Origin: Phanerochaete sordida | Lineage: Eukaryota; Basidiomycota; Agaricomycetes; Polyporales; Phanerochaetaceae | Assembly (NCBI GenBank): GCA_019973155.2 | Contig: BPQB01000001.1 | Span: 2,170,001-2,234,000 of the forward strand | Direction: 5' to 3' | Length of the DNA: 64,000 bases | Part shown: positions 13,411 to 25,600 of the stretch, piece by piece | Numbering within the stretch: position 1 is the stretch's first letter | Layout: every line of letters begins with the position of its first letter | The notes under the pieces: generated by a model | Database searches by the model: none | Seen by the model: the letters and a program-made list of their open reading frames with translations, nothing else | Told to the model about the DNA's origin: nothing | Translations under genes and position numbers: made by a program

Positions 13411-15544
13411 ATGTCCTCCTTCTCTCTGCCGACGATTAACGACAACCCAGAGGGCGGCTGGGGCCCCTCGTTTTCCAACCAGCCCTCGCAGTTCAAGTTC
13501 AAGGACATCCCCTACGCCCCGTACTCAAAATCCGACAAGCTCAGCCGCTTCGCCGACTGGAACGACATCTCGGGCGATGGCCGCCAGGCCAACCTCGGCC
13601 TGACCACAGGGGCCAATGCGCGAGGCCAGAATGCGGGCGGACGCGGCAGGCGCGACGGCCAGCCCGCATTCGGCAGCGGCACCGCCAGTGCCTTCGCGTA
13701 CTTCCACGCTGAGGACGAGTCCAGCTTCTCGCTGGTCGACAACAAGGCCACCACCGTCCGCCGTGGGGGCGCAATGTCGAGGGGACGTGGCTCGAACCGT
13801 GGCGGCGGCGGTTTCTCCAACAGGGGTGGCGCGACTCGTGGCGGCCGTGGCGGATACACCTCTAACCGCGGCGGAAATGCTCAGCGCGGAGGAAGGAGAG
13901 GCTGGAGGGATTGGGAGAAGGTGAGTTCTGGTGTGAGATGGTCATCAAGGTGCTCACAGTGCATTCAGAACAACCGCACCCGTGAAGCGTCGGTCGCTAT
14001 CTCTCCAGAGTGGTCTATGCTCGAAGAGATCGAGTTCCACCGCTTGGCTAAGCTGCGCCTGGATGTGGACGATCCTGAGGATCTGTGCGTATAAAAAAGT
14101 GTTCTTTAGGTGTGGACAATACTGACTTCCTGCTAGTGACACCTATGGCCGTTTGTTCCCCTACGACAAGACATACGACCGTGTCACCACGAAGACGGAG
14201 AAGCCGCTCCAGCTTGTCGACCGTATCAAGTACAACACCACAACTTCAGACGATCCGGTTATGCAGGAGGTCGGTTTGCGTATATTATCAGTTACGCAAG
14301 GTCTAAACGATTGCCCAGCTTGCCGCAAAAGAGACCGCGACGGTCTACACCACCGATGTCATTCTCAGTGGACTAATGTGCGCCCCAAGGACTCAGTACC
14401 CCTGGGACATTGTCATTGTCCGGGAAGGCAACAAGCTCTTCTTCGACAAGCGCGATGGCGGTCCGTTCGACACCGTTACCGTCAACGAGAACGCTGCGGA
14501 CCCGCCGCAAGACCCTCAGCCGCCCAACCCCAACAACCCGACAGACAAGGTGCCCGAGACCCCCTCTATCAACACGGCGACATCGCTCTCGCTGGAAGCG
14601 ACATACATCAACCAGAACTTCGGCTTCCAGGCTGTCGTTGAGCAGCCACCGCCGCCACCGGTCGACCTCAGCAAGCCTAACCCCTTCTACGGCCCCGACG
14701 AGACCGAGCCGCTCGCGTCCTGCGGCTACCGCTACCGTGTCTTCGACCTCGGCATAACTGAGGATGAAGACCTCAAGATCTGTGTGCGCACAGAGGTCGA
14801 TGCGTACAACGCTGGCCAGGGCAACCCCCGCGAGGGCCAGGGCCTGGTCACGATCCGCGCTTTGAACGAGTTCGACCCGCGGGCAGCCGGCGCCGGTGGC
14901 GCGCCCGACTGGCGGACGAAGCTCGACTCGCAGCGTGGTGCCGTCGTCGCGACCGAGATGAAGAACAACAGCGCCAAGCTCGCGAAGTGGACCGTCCAGA
15001 GTATCCTGGCCGGTGCTGACCTCATGAAGATTGGGTGCGTCCCGCCCCGCAGGCACCCCTCCGTAATTTCACCTCGCTGATCCGACCGCTGCAGCTACAT
15101 TTCGCGCGCCAACCCCCGCGACAACACGCGCCACGTCATCCTGAGCACGCAGTCCGTCCGCCCGACAGACTTTGCGAACCAGCTGAACGTGTCGGTCGCG
15201 AACGGATGGGGCATCGTGCGCACGGTGACGGACATCCTCATGAAGCAGCCCGAGGGCAAGTACGTGCTCGTCAAGGACCCCAACAAGGTGCGCAGATGTT
15301 CTCTACCGCCGCTGCGGGCGGGACGGTGCAGCGCGGATCGCGCGCATGCTGGCCTCGGGCAGCTGCCCGCCTGTCACCGTGCCGCAGCGTGCAGCTGTCT
15401 GGCGCGGATGTTCGCTGACACGACCCCCGAAATTTTCTGCAGCCCGTCATCCGTCTCTACGCTGTCCCGCTCACCGCCTTCACGGCAGAGGAAGAGGAAG
15501 ACGACGGCCCGCTCGAGAGTCTCGAGGAGTCCGAGGAGGCGTAG
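13411..15544 (+). CDS. eIF3d: Translation initiation factor eIF3 subunit d
   Basis: Cap-binding-type subunit of the eIF3 complex that recruits mRNA to the 40S ribosome. Six inferred exons: 13411-13920, 13969-14084, 14137-14269, 14319-15034, 15095-15287, 15443-15544; 1770 nt, 589 aa. It starts [19 protein letters not shown], standard for eIF3d. Strong family motifs include [49 protein letters not shown] and [24 protein letters not shown]. The N-terminal linker is unusually rich in RGG/RG repeats (about residues 110-165). The tail is acidic ([18 protein letters not shown]). Absent from S. cerevisiae but present in most fungi (S. pombe Moe1). Confidence 0.95.
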
Positions 15545-16292
15545 GCGCCTCTCCGCATGGAGACGGCGAGATGGAAGCAATGCTGTATACATACATGTAC
15601 ACTGTCTTGCGCGGTTGGGGTGTGCGCAGAGTTGTTTGGGAGCAACGTTGGCCTTTGTGGGAGAGGCAGATGCATTTAACTCGCAGGGCGCTGCTGCGCT
15701 CCGCGCCGGGTGCGGTGCGCACAGTGGGGCGCGAGCGCAGTGAGGCTGAGGGCTCCCTTTCGCGGGGTCGCATCAGAGCCACGAAGGCGCGGCCTCCCGC
15801 CGACAGAGGCCCATAGTTACCAACGGCGGCGCCGTCTCACAAGCCGCCCGCCACGCTCAGGGATCCGCACAGCGCGACATGTCCCCGAACTTTGCTGCGC
15901 ACATTTACACACCGGCGGACGTGCCTGGGGATCCGCCGGCGCGCTGCTCGCGTCTGGATAGCACGGACACGACATGCGCACGGCGTGATGGGCGACATGC
16001 CGCCCTCGCGGTTAATGGGCGCATGCCGCGGGGGCGTCCCGCAGCAGCGTCGCTCTTCTTTCGATTGCCGGAGCATTCCCAGCGTCGCGTCGGCCGAGCG
16101 GCGCCCGGGCTCGACGTGCGGCGGGCTCGACGCGGCACACACGCGTGTGTTCGTGAGGCACAAAGACACGCTGAGGGTCCGGGGCCCCGCTTTCACCCTG
16201 CACACAGGCACGCCCCGCGGCGCAGAATATTCCTGTATTCCTGCGAGCAGCCACCCCAAAAACCCGCACGGCGCACGGCCGCCCGCCCACGC
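15545..16292. other. GC-rich convergent intergenic, 748 bp
   Basis: Between the 3' ends of eIF3d (+) and the UBAC2-like gene (-). Very CpG-rich; long open frames here are explained by composition and match no family I know. Confidence 0.6.
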
Positions 16293-17749
16293 TCAGCTGC
16301 GCGCTGAGCTCAGCAGTGTCTCGGCCGCGGCCTCGATGCTCGCACTGCCAGGGTCGCGCGTCAGCCGCGTTACGCTCGCTTTACGCGCAGGGACGCGCAC
16401 GCACCTGCGCTGCAGCACGCCGAGCACGACGTCGCGCGCGACGTCCGGGAACATCGCCGTCAGCGTCTCGATCTCCGCCTCGCTCGGCACGCGCACGGTG
16501 CCGGGCCCGCTCGCGTTCGGGCGCGCCGCGCCCGCGAGCTCCGAGACCCACTGGCGCACGACGCCGCGCGTGTTCGCCGCCGGGGAGCGCGGCGGCGGCT
16601 CGGTTCGCGTGTCGGCTGCACCCGCGGCCGCGGCCGGCGCGGGGGGCGTCCCCGCGGTGCTGGCGCGCCGCGCGGTCGTGGGCACCTCGTCGCGGGCGAG
16701 GAGGTCTTGTATCCGCGATGTGCGTGTGCGGCTGTCGGGGAAGACCCTGTTGAGCCGCCGCCCTGCCCGTTCCTCCCCCAGCAGGGGCTTGATCCAGCGC
16801 TCGGCGAACCTTACCACCCTGAGGACACAGCCGATGTCAGTTCGCGTCCGCTGGCTGCACGAGACAACGTTGGAGCGGTGCAGGGACGCACTTTTGTGGC
16901 ACTCGCCAACCCTTGAGCTGCAATATATCGGAGCGGTAGATGTACCCCGTCACAATGCCGCAGGAGGCGAGCAGCAGGGTCGGAGGTCCAGAGCTGACTG
17001 CGAGCTGAAGATCTTTGTCAGACGGGGAGCCGCATGGGGGAGCCACGTCATACGGCGACGAGTGCACCGACCGAAGCACCGATGGGATGGAGTAGCTCAC
17101 CTGGGCTGCGGTGGCATATGCCCATATTTTGTCACTGAAAGTGGCACCAAAAATCTTGAACTCGAAAGCCTGTGGTACGAGGCGATAGTACTGATAGATG
17201 ATGCTGAACACCAGCGCAATCGGACCAGATGGCAAACGGTTGACGGCTGGGCCGACTGTTGGCACAAGTGCCGTAACAATCAGTGCAATAAAGGTGGCGA
17301 TGGTGTTCAACACCAATGCGATGGCGAGGAACGACTGGCACGCGTGATCATTGAGATGCGGAAGCAGTGAGGAGCTTTGGATGCACTGACAGCATATTTC
17401 AGGCTACCAAACGCTCGTTCGATGTGAATTGCGGCGTTGTAGAGCAAGAGCTCCGTGAGGAGCAAGTCTATCGAACTTGAACAAGCTAGATGGTGCACCA
17501 GCAGTCGCCAGTACTAGCCACGGTCTGTGAGCATCGGAATCAGCCGTGGAGCGCAGCTCACTGACCTGATGATGCTTGGAGATGTGAGGCACCAGCTGGA
17601 GATGGAAGAAGTACTTGACATCGAAGATGCCGGTGACAATCGAGGTCACCGCGAGGGAGACCATGAGAGCTTTCGTGGGTCAGCTGAGAGGCTGAGACAG
17701 TGCCTGGTGGGGCTGTACCTTTTGTGACGGGTGCATTCTCAAAGGACAT
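16293..17749 (-). CDS. UBAC2/Dsc2-like rhomboid-fold membrane protein with C-terminal ubiquitin-binding (CUE/UBA-like) domain
   Basis: Six inferred exons: 17719-17749, 17566-17669, 17391-17513, 17101-17334, 16892-17004, 16293-16818; 1131 nt, 376 aa. The N-terminus MSFENAPVTKALMVSLAV and the segment GIFDVKYFFHLQLVPHISKHHQYWRL are characteristic of rhomboid pseudoproteases of the UBAC2/Dsc2 type. Several transmembrane helices follow (TELLLYNAAIHIERAFGSL, LVLNTIATFIALIVTAL, GPIALVFSIIYQYYRLVP, GIVTGYIYRSDILQLKG). After a Pro/Ala-rich linker the tail (EAEIETLTAMFPDVARDVVLGVL ... ASIEAAAETLL) has the CUE/UBA pattern. Relatives act in ER/Golgi E3 ligase and ERAD complexes (Dsc2 in SREBP cleavage in fission yeast). 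The catalytic rhomboid Ser-His pair is not evident. Intron 17005-17100 (96 nt) is open and frame-neutral. Confidence 0.82.
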
Positions 17750-20299
17750 CGTGCGCAGGAGCTGGGCTGGCGCTTGGCCGTTGGGGATGGTCGGCGTGTG
17801 ACGACAAGACGCGGCGGACGTCTTCGTGGCGTCAGATGGATCGGGAGCGCTAGGCGCCGGCGGGCCCCCGCATCGGGCGACGGGCGCGTCGGGCCTGCTT
17901 TGGGCCCGCTGCCGCTGCCGCTGCGGTCGCCCGGCTGTCTGCGAGTCTGGGATGGGTCGCGGGAACCCGTGATGTCCGCATCTCGCTGGACGCCCATCTG
18001 GCCAGAATTGCGAGATACAGACATGCTGCACTCCTCGATGATTACCGCCATCGCACAGCAATCGTCCGAGTCGACCTCCGCTTCGTCCGAGGACCCGCCC
18101 TGCAAGCCCAACCACGAATCTAGGGTGCTGCCCCGCCTCGCTCCCACCTAGATCTCCCAACTAGTGCTCTGCGACGCTATACCCGGACTTCAATCACCAT
18201 CAAGGTTAAACTCGACACAGGCTTTCGCAAACCGAGTCTCCTGCGCCATGTGAGCAGCTTCGTACACTACTCAATCTTAACGTCATACGTCCCTCCGCCT
18301 TGGGAAAGCACGGTTTGCCGTAACGGAAAGCGGCAAACCCTGCTCTGGCCTTCTTTCATTAACTTACGACACTGCGTGCTCATCAACAGGAACTTGGTGG
18401 CTCGTCGCTGATGACCGAGGGGGAAGACAGAGCCTTGCGCTTCTCCCGCCAACTCTGGCAGGGCCCGCATGGTCCTGAAACGCATAACGGAGCGTCTTCG
18501 TGCCTGGGCTTCACCGCCTCAGCGGTGTAAACCCCCCGGGATGACACCTGCGGTCCGAGGGACAGTAAGCTTCCACGCCAGACGCGCCAAACACGCGCTT
18601 ACACCCTTCTCCCAGAGGCTTAGAGTTGCGCGTACAGCACGCCGGCTGTGTCGCTCCTAGGCTATTGCATGCCTCCTAGTCGGTGTGGTGCGCCACCGCG
18701 TACCGCGTGCCGCGCGCCGCGGAAGCGGTGGCACTGAGCATTGCAGGGCCCGGCTGCCACCGCCACCCGAGGCCCCCGCCCGCTGCGGCACCCACGCGCG
18801 AGCGTCGGCCAGGAGCTCTGACAGATTGCTGCGATGGCGCGCTCGCAGGGTGCACAGGACGCGGGACGGCACGGGGCCCAGCGCACGGGGCCGCACGCGC
18901 TCGCCCCGCGCCGCGATGTCGACGCGATGGCGCGGGGGCGCGGGCGTTTGGCCGGCTGCGCGGGCGGGGGCTCTGGCTCTCGCACGCGCGGCTCGCGTGC
19001 CTGTGCCGCGCCTGGTGATACGGCGGCGGGAGGGCTCTGCGGGCCCCGCGGGTGTGTGATCTGCTGGCTCGATAAGATGTCGATGATCGCTCGCATCGCC
19101 CTGCGCGATGGCGGCCGCGCGGATCTGGTGATGGGCCCGTGCCCGCGGTTTCACGCCGGTGGTGACGCCACGACGTTACCAAGGTACGCACATCCGCCGG
19201 GCCCTCGGGAGCGGCATCCTCCGCGCTCGCCATGGCCCCCGGCGGGTGCCTACGTCAGAAGGCCGTCTTTGCGCTCCCAACGCGTGTTTCAGCTATATTG
19301 CCGCACTGATGTCGGCCCTGCTCGTCGCCTATCCTGCTCCAGACAACATCGTTCTCACTCGGCGTTTGTTGTTCTGCGTGAAGCAGGTTTCACAGCATCC
19401 AGCGACTAGGCATGTCTTGTGCTAATGCACTACCCGCTCGACGGCCGATCTTGCGAAGTGGCTCCGAGCTTACAGGCACGAACATTGCTGGGCAACAAGG
19501 TCATTATTCCCAGACGCCGCACGTATGCGGCCGCTCCCGACACCCAGGTTCATATGTAGTCGAGGAATCGGTGGTGAGGAGTGGAGATAAAATAGGTTAT
19601 CCTGCGGTGCGGCTCGAACCTGGGCGCAGTTATATGACCTCGCAGAGCAGCAAGTACTGGGTACGGTGACTCTGGTATTTACCCTCAGGTCAGGCACATC
19701 GCAGTCGTTCGTCTAATAGACGGACGACCGCGACGTGCTCGCGACGATAGAGCACAGAATATCGATAGGATTACTTGCTCGTCGCACTTACAAGACGGTA
19801 AGCAAAAGCTGACGACAGTGAAGAGCCACAGCCAAATACTGGCGATTATGTAATGTATGCACAGCATGATGTCGTCCTCAGATCTCGCAAATCTCTCAGT
19901 CACCAAGTGCTTTCGCCAGACCACAAGACCCTCTTACCCTAAAGGGTATCGGGAATTAACGCATTGATAGCAAAGAGCCTGGCGCCATGCAGTAATCGAC
20001 GCTAAAGTACATACTATGTTATCATGTCCATGTGCATATGAACAGCGACAAGATCAATGAAGCTACTAAAGATACAGGGTGAAATGTTATGCGTGGTTCA
20101 AACCGGAAGAAAGGGGTAATCAGCAAATCCAGGAAGGGGTATCGCTTGAAGGGGACGAGTAGCTGAGTAGATACGAGAACAACGATGGCACCGTGAAACA
20201 CGGCGGAGAAGCAAGATACATGGGCCTGCCGATAGAAGGATGCGTGTGGGCGGCTCCATCTTTTGCGGGTTTCGCGTAACTGGGCTGGTAGCCAAGAGC
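17750..20299. other. Gene-poor spacer, about 2.5 kb
   Basis: Holds the promoter of the UBAC2-like gene and the 3' flank of the NTF2-like gene, both minus-strand. 18660-19100 is extremely CpG-rich; 19680-20100 is AT-richer. No gene, tRNA or repeat is supported. A TTCGA-containing palindrome near 19610 was checked for a tRNA T-arm and rejected. Confidence 0.55.
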
Positions 20300-21386
20300 C
20301 TAAAGGCCCTGCTCTTCATCGGCCGTTCGCCTGCGACGGGCGACAGATTGCGAGGAAGCCTCGTCCTCCGGTCTGGACCACAGGAAGGAGCGGCCAAGCC
20401 ACGCCACCCCTCTGATGCCCTGCGCAACCAGTCTGCCGCTCAGCCACTGAGCGAGCGACATCCCGGGTACAAGTCCGATCATGTCCTGCACTCCGATGTC
20501 AGTACCAGCAGACGATCCACGGCGAGAGTTTTCTCACCTTGACGTCCCACAGATCCCGGTGGTAGGTGATCTTCCCTGCGTCGTTGAAGGATAGCCGGGA
20601 CGTGATCGGGAGACGCAAGTGGAAGGGTGACGGCAGCGACAGGTCCATCCCTAGTGTGGAGTGATACGCCACCTGCTGGAGGTGTGCCGAGGGCAGGGAC
20701 AGCGTGCGGGTCGACGGTGCTTCTGGCTGCGTCGCCGCTACCATCGGATGATGTCTCGCAGGTGAGTGCAAGCCCGGGAGCAGCAGAATATGCAGCGTGT
20801 GTTCAACGATGATCTTGCGGTTCCCATCTAGCACACGCGTGTCAGCACGGTGTATGCGCCGTCCTCGGACGCGGAGACGAGGGCCCGCACACCGACGTGG
20901 GCTGTCCTGGCCGCAGATCGCGCGTGCGGAACCACGTCCTGCGGCGGGCACGGCGGCGCGGTGCGACTCACCGAAGCTCTCGCTCTCGCACACGTCCCCG
21001 ATCTCGCCCCACACCGCAAGCGCGCGGAACCAGGGGTCCGTCCAGAGCTTCTCCTTCTTCAGCCCGAAGAGGGCCTGGAGCACGGCGACGGGCTTGGGCA
21101 CGTCGATCTCCGAGAGGTGCGCCGCGACGGTGTGGATGTCGGACAGGAGCGCGCGGGAGCTCGCGGTCACGAACGGGTTCTCGTACATCGCGTTCGGCTC
21201 GTAGAACCGCTCGATGGCGTCCCAGGACGACATGGAGGCGCTGTAGACCAGGTCGCAGACCTCGATGGCACTGGTATGGCAGGACATGGATAGCATCGGC
21301 TGGCGTGTGCGCAGTGCTGTCTCGGAGGCGGCGGAGGGCGTCGCGGCTGGCGACGCAGAGGGGAACGCGACGGTGTTGGAGGCCAT
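20300..21386 (-). CDS. Conserved fungal protein with NTF2-like (SnoaL-like) fold features
   Basis: Three inferred exons: 20972-21386, 20538-20827, 20300-20485; 891 nt, 296 aa. The intron 20828-20971 (144 nt) is longer than usual but has a GTGAGT donor and joins ESESF to DGNRKIIVEHTL cleanly. The body reads SSWDAIERFYEPNAMYENPFVTASS, then TDPWFRALAVWGEIGDVCES, with an HRDLWDVKDMIGLVPG motif near the end: the layout of NTF2-like proteins, in which a cone-shaped pocket binds a small ligand or a partner. I recognise this as an uncharacterised protein common in mushrooms; function is unknown. The C-terminus is basic and disordered. The N-terminal 30 residues are Ser/Ala/Thr-rich without a clear targeting signal. 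Confidence 0.7.
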
Positions 21387-22600
21387 GGCGGGCTTCGAGG
21401 AGGATGTGCAGACCGCGACGCAATGGCAGACGAGCTGGATCAGAGATTGGTGGAGTGCTTCACCCTTGTGCCGCAGGCGTCTATCCCGAGTCACCGACGC
21501 CCTCAAAGCGCCCTTTCCTTTTCGGGTTCCACCAACCACCACCTCCTCGTTTCTCACGATATACCAGCTCGTCCACACCGTGCGTCAAGGCACAAGATAC
21601 GACTTTGTATGCCTCTCCACCTTACCAATTGCCTCTGTTTGTGTCACCATGGTGTTTTTCTCGCTATTTCCTTCTCAGAACGGCTCATGAGTTCGATTCG
21701 CATATACAACCTGACCCAACCAATCAAGGGCCCCATTCATTGAAGCTTACCCACTTGGCTACTACCATGGCCACGGCATGCTCCAAGAAATGCTCTTGGA
21801 CGTACCTTCCGCCTACTATTCGGGCGTGTGCACAAATAAGACAGGGGCTTGGATTCGGTTCCGCCTTTGATCTTCGCATCGCTCTCGATCCCACGATCTG
21901 CTCGGTGAGTTGTTGTTCACGATCTGTGCTATACCGCGCTAGTAAAGCGCCACGATGTGTGGCGGAACATATCATCTGTGGGCGTCGGTGGTATACAATT
22001 AGCACGTGCGCGTCCGTCACCCCTGACCCCGCAGAACCTACACCACTTACAACGCGTCCCCGCTTCAGCTGGACGCTGGATGCACCAAGCCATCCCTCTG
22101 AAGGAACAACGTTATGGTTGGTGTTTCATTACTCCCTGCCCGAGCTATCGCCTAGCCCTAGCTCACAAAGACTCGTCCTAACAGGTACCGCCACAGCCCT
22201 AATACAACGATCTGCTTCGATCTCCAGAGCCAAAGGATCCCGAGACATGATCATGATACCAAACAAATGGCGGGCCCGCCACCATCGCACCCCTGTCGTA
22301 CACACGTACGACAGACGTCGCAGCCGGAAGTTTATCCGTTATGGCCGCCGACGTCTCGAAAACATGAGGCAGCAAGGTTTGCCGCCACTGTGGAGGCGTC
22401 GCAAAGCGCGTCATCCGCCACAACGCCCCCGCGCGGTACGCTCGCTAATGCAACCCCATATGCGCCGCTTCGTGTGTCGTGCTGAGCAATCTCGGCGCAG
22501 GTCTCAGCAAAATTCCTCGCCTTGTGCGTGCATGCATGTCGTGGCACGCCAGCCTTGGCCTGCTTCGCTACCGTGACCCCACTAAGCCCGTTGCAGAACT
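21387..22600. other. Upstream flank of the NTF2-like gene, no supported gene
   Basis: Moderate GC, not CpG-dominated. A short plus-strand open stretch near 21760-21870 (reading about YYHGHGMLQEMLLDVPSAYY) looks protein-like but stops soon and has no clear exon partners, so I do not call it. Nothing else recognised. Confidence 0.4.
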
Positions 22601-25600
22601 AGGTTAACAATGCTCCGCGGTAGTCATGGGCCCGCGCCGGTCCCTCTCGTGACCGGTGATCGTGTTTTCCCGTCCGTTCAGGTACGCCTTCCCATGTCTG
22701 CGCGCATTCTGCGTCTCCGTGCGCCGTTCGAGAAGCGGCCGCGGTGGGAGGGCCGCAGAGTCGCAGGGCCGGACGGAGCGCCAGCTGTCACCGCCCGCCG
22801 CGAAGATGACGTGGGGGCAGGTGACGCGTGACGACGCGCGCGCGCTGCATTCTGCACGGGCCCTGCGCGCAGGCTCGGCTGCGTCCGCGTATGTGCCTAC
22901 GAAGCCTTATCGCGACCCTGAGCCCGAGAAGCACGAGGAAGCGTGCGCCGTGGAGAGCCTTCTCGCCTTGTCTCCGATCCGCTCATGTCTGGCCGCGCCC
23001 GGTCGCCCATTCGTCCTCGCAAGCTAAGTTACACGGCAGACGGCCTCCCAGTGCGCCACCGCAGGCAACAGGCACCGAGGGCGGGCCCCGCCTGCCTATC
23101 CACCCAGCGCTCTTTCCGACGCGCTCTTCGTTTGCCCGGGCTCCTTGTGGGGCCGGCGGGGTGGTTGTACGTAGTTGACTCATATAGTTGCCGCGCCTCG
23201 AAGGGTCCTGAGTTAAACTGACAGCTCGCCCCCGCAGGCCGCGCCCCCGTTGCTGTACCGTAGCTGGATACTGGGAAACCTATTACACCGCGCGCATGGG
23301 CCGCCTTTGGGTGGCATCCGACGCGGCCAGCGCACACATGACTCGAACCCGCGTATGGCCTGGCCTGCACAATAGCGTACACGCACATGCGGCGGACGCG
23401 ATATCCAAATTCCCACACGCGCGCCTCCGCCTGTCGCGGCGTGCGCGCAGAGCGTGACGATTACGGACAATTGACGGACAATTGACATGTCTCGCCACCG
23501 GTGCCCGCTCAGGCTGCCCCTCTGGCGGATGCCGCGTGCGGCAGATAATAGCCTGCCGCGGCGCACGAAGCACAAGGCTGAGGCGCAGCGCGGCCGGACA
23601 TGACTGCGCTGGAAACCCATGGCACGGAGGACACCAGTGCTAGGCCGTACTGGGCCTCAAGTGAAGCGACGTATCTGCTAGTCGCCTTCACGCAAAAGCT
23701 AGGTTTGCCGGCTGCGCGCCGCGTGCTGCCCATATGTCGCGCGGAGGATAAGGCGACGCCCGGATGTGGACACGTCGCGACGCTCGCGCCGGCTGCGTTG
23801 GAGCGCGAGGAGCGAGCGCAAGGGCCCAAACGCCAATCGAGCGCAATTCAACCGCGTTAGCTGCTGCGCCATGCCGTCGTGTGCGCACCCACGAGTGCGC
23901 ACGGCCTCGGGAGAACGGTGCAGCCGACACCGCCACCGCGGCGGTAGGGGCCCCCATGGAGAAACTGCGGGCTGGCCGTCCGGGTCGCGGCGGGCGAATC
24001 ATATGCGCGCAAGGGGTGCGCAAGGGCGTGTCTCAGTGCGCAGGTGCCGTGGGTGCGCTCCCACATGACCGCTCGACCCGCGTCATATGCCGGCTCTGGA
24101 CAGAATGGACGCACGGCCCAGCACGTTCGCTGTGTGCGCGGAGAGTGCTAGACCGGTGTAGATAACACGCATTTGCAAATGCGCCGGTTACAGGGCTGTC
24201 GGCACAGGGCAGGATGTCGCCAAGGGTCCGCCCCGCTCTGCAGCGCGAGCTGTGTTCGACGTATTGGACACGGCGGGCGGGAGATGCACGCTGCGCGAGC
24301 GGTGTGGAAGTGGAGGTGGCAATGTGACAGCCTGCCCGCCCCGCTTCCATGCTACACGGTCCAGATGCAGGCCGCTCTGCTCTCCAAGAGGGCTTCTATC
24401 CGTTCAGCCGCGACCACAAGTCCAGTCACGGCGGGCCCAGTGACGCATACTCCGACCGCCCGCGGCGCATTCCTTTTTCCTGCGGTCTTTGATAACGGCG
24501 GGCGGCATGTGAGAAGTTCAAGGAACGGACGAGAAGCGAGTGCTCTAGCATCTGGATGATTGAATATTAATCGTCCCGCGAAGAGGCTGGTGAGACAACA
24601 GCAATAGGCTCGTTCGCAATGTCCCGCCGGCCCGTCTCCATGGCGAGGGCACGAGGCGCCGGCTGGGATCTCGCCGCCCTGGGCTCGCGACCCGCTGCCC
24701 GCCACGATGATGGTGCGCCCTCGTCATGCCGTGGAAGATAGGCTGCGTGCATCAATCATGATGGGGATGCGTGATGACCTGGCCGCCAATAGGCACCCGG
24801 ATCGCGTGCCACAAAGCCCTTGCGCGGCGCATCAGGCCTCCGTCGTGGCGGAAGCGGAAACTCTCTGCGCGCGCACACGATGACGGCAGCCGCGGGCGGG
24901 AGCATTTCTCGCCGCAGGGCACGCACCGCACTGCGACTCGGCGTGTGTGAAATTCACGCGTCTCAGCTGATCAGGGATAAGAGCACGGTTATTTAATGGG
25001 CCCACAGGGCCCACGGCGAGCACCTCATTGCTCCAGGGTCTCACCCCCGTTATTTTGTGCTAAAAAGCGGGGACACGCACGGAGGCTGCCATGCCGAGGC
25101 CCTTCAGGCTGAGCCATGTCTGAAAAACATTTAGACTTTGGGCTGCGCGGACCGGGCGGGGGCGGGGGGCTTAGCTTGGTCCACCCACGCGACTCGCGAT
25201 AGCCCCGGGCGAATGTCGTCAACGGGCCACTCGCGCACGAGGACGCCTGGCCACGCCCGCTCGCTCCATTCCCGTGCATCACGGGTCTCTCGCGCAGGGG
25301 CCATCAAGGCGTCGTCGGGTGCGAGGCTGGCTGCGGGCGGGCGCGCGGCGCGTGCTGGCCCTCGGTGCGCGCGAAATGCGCGCAGGGCCCGTCGCGCTAA
25401 GACAAGGAAAATTGCGCCCCGCGCCCGCCGCGCGCCGATCGAGGCTTTTGCGCCGCGCCGCGGGCGGGTCCACATACACCCACGCGGCGCGCCCGGGAGG
25501 TTGGCGGTGGCGGATGGCGTCAGCGTCCGGTGCGCACACGCACGCCGCAGGACAATAGCACGCGCAGCACGCGCCCGCTGCGTGTCGCGCCCGGTGCGCG

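Noticed and set aside
18657..19409. Overlapping long open frames on both strands
   Set aside because: They are Arg/Ala/Pro-rich products of very high GC, overlap each other in all frames, and show no family motif or splice support.
19600..19650. Possible tRNA (GGTTCGAGCC-like B box on the minus strand)
   Set aside because: The arms flanking the TTCGAGC loop do not pair beyond one base pair, no acceptor stem forms, and there is no plausible A box or anticodon stem.
20828..20971. Apparent extra exon or frameshift in the NTF2-like gene (two partial frames that seem to continue the protein)
   Set aside because: A single 144-nt GTGAGT...CTAG intron joins ESESF directly to DGNRKIIVEHTL, so no frameshift or extra exon is needed.
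21760..21880. Short protein-like stretch YYHGHGMLQEMLLDVPSAYY
   Set aside because: Ends in a stop soon after and no neighbouring exon or family match could be found; too little to call a gene or pseudogene.
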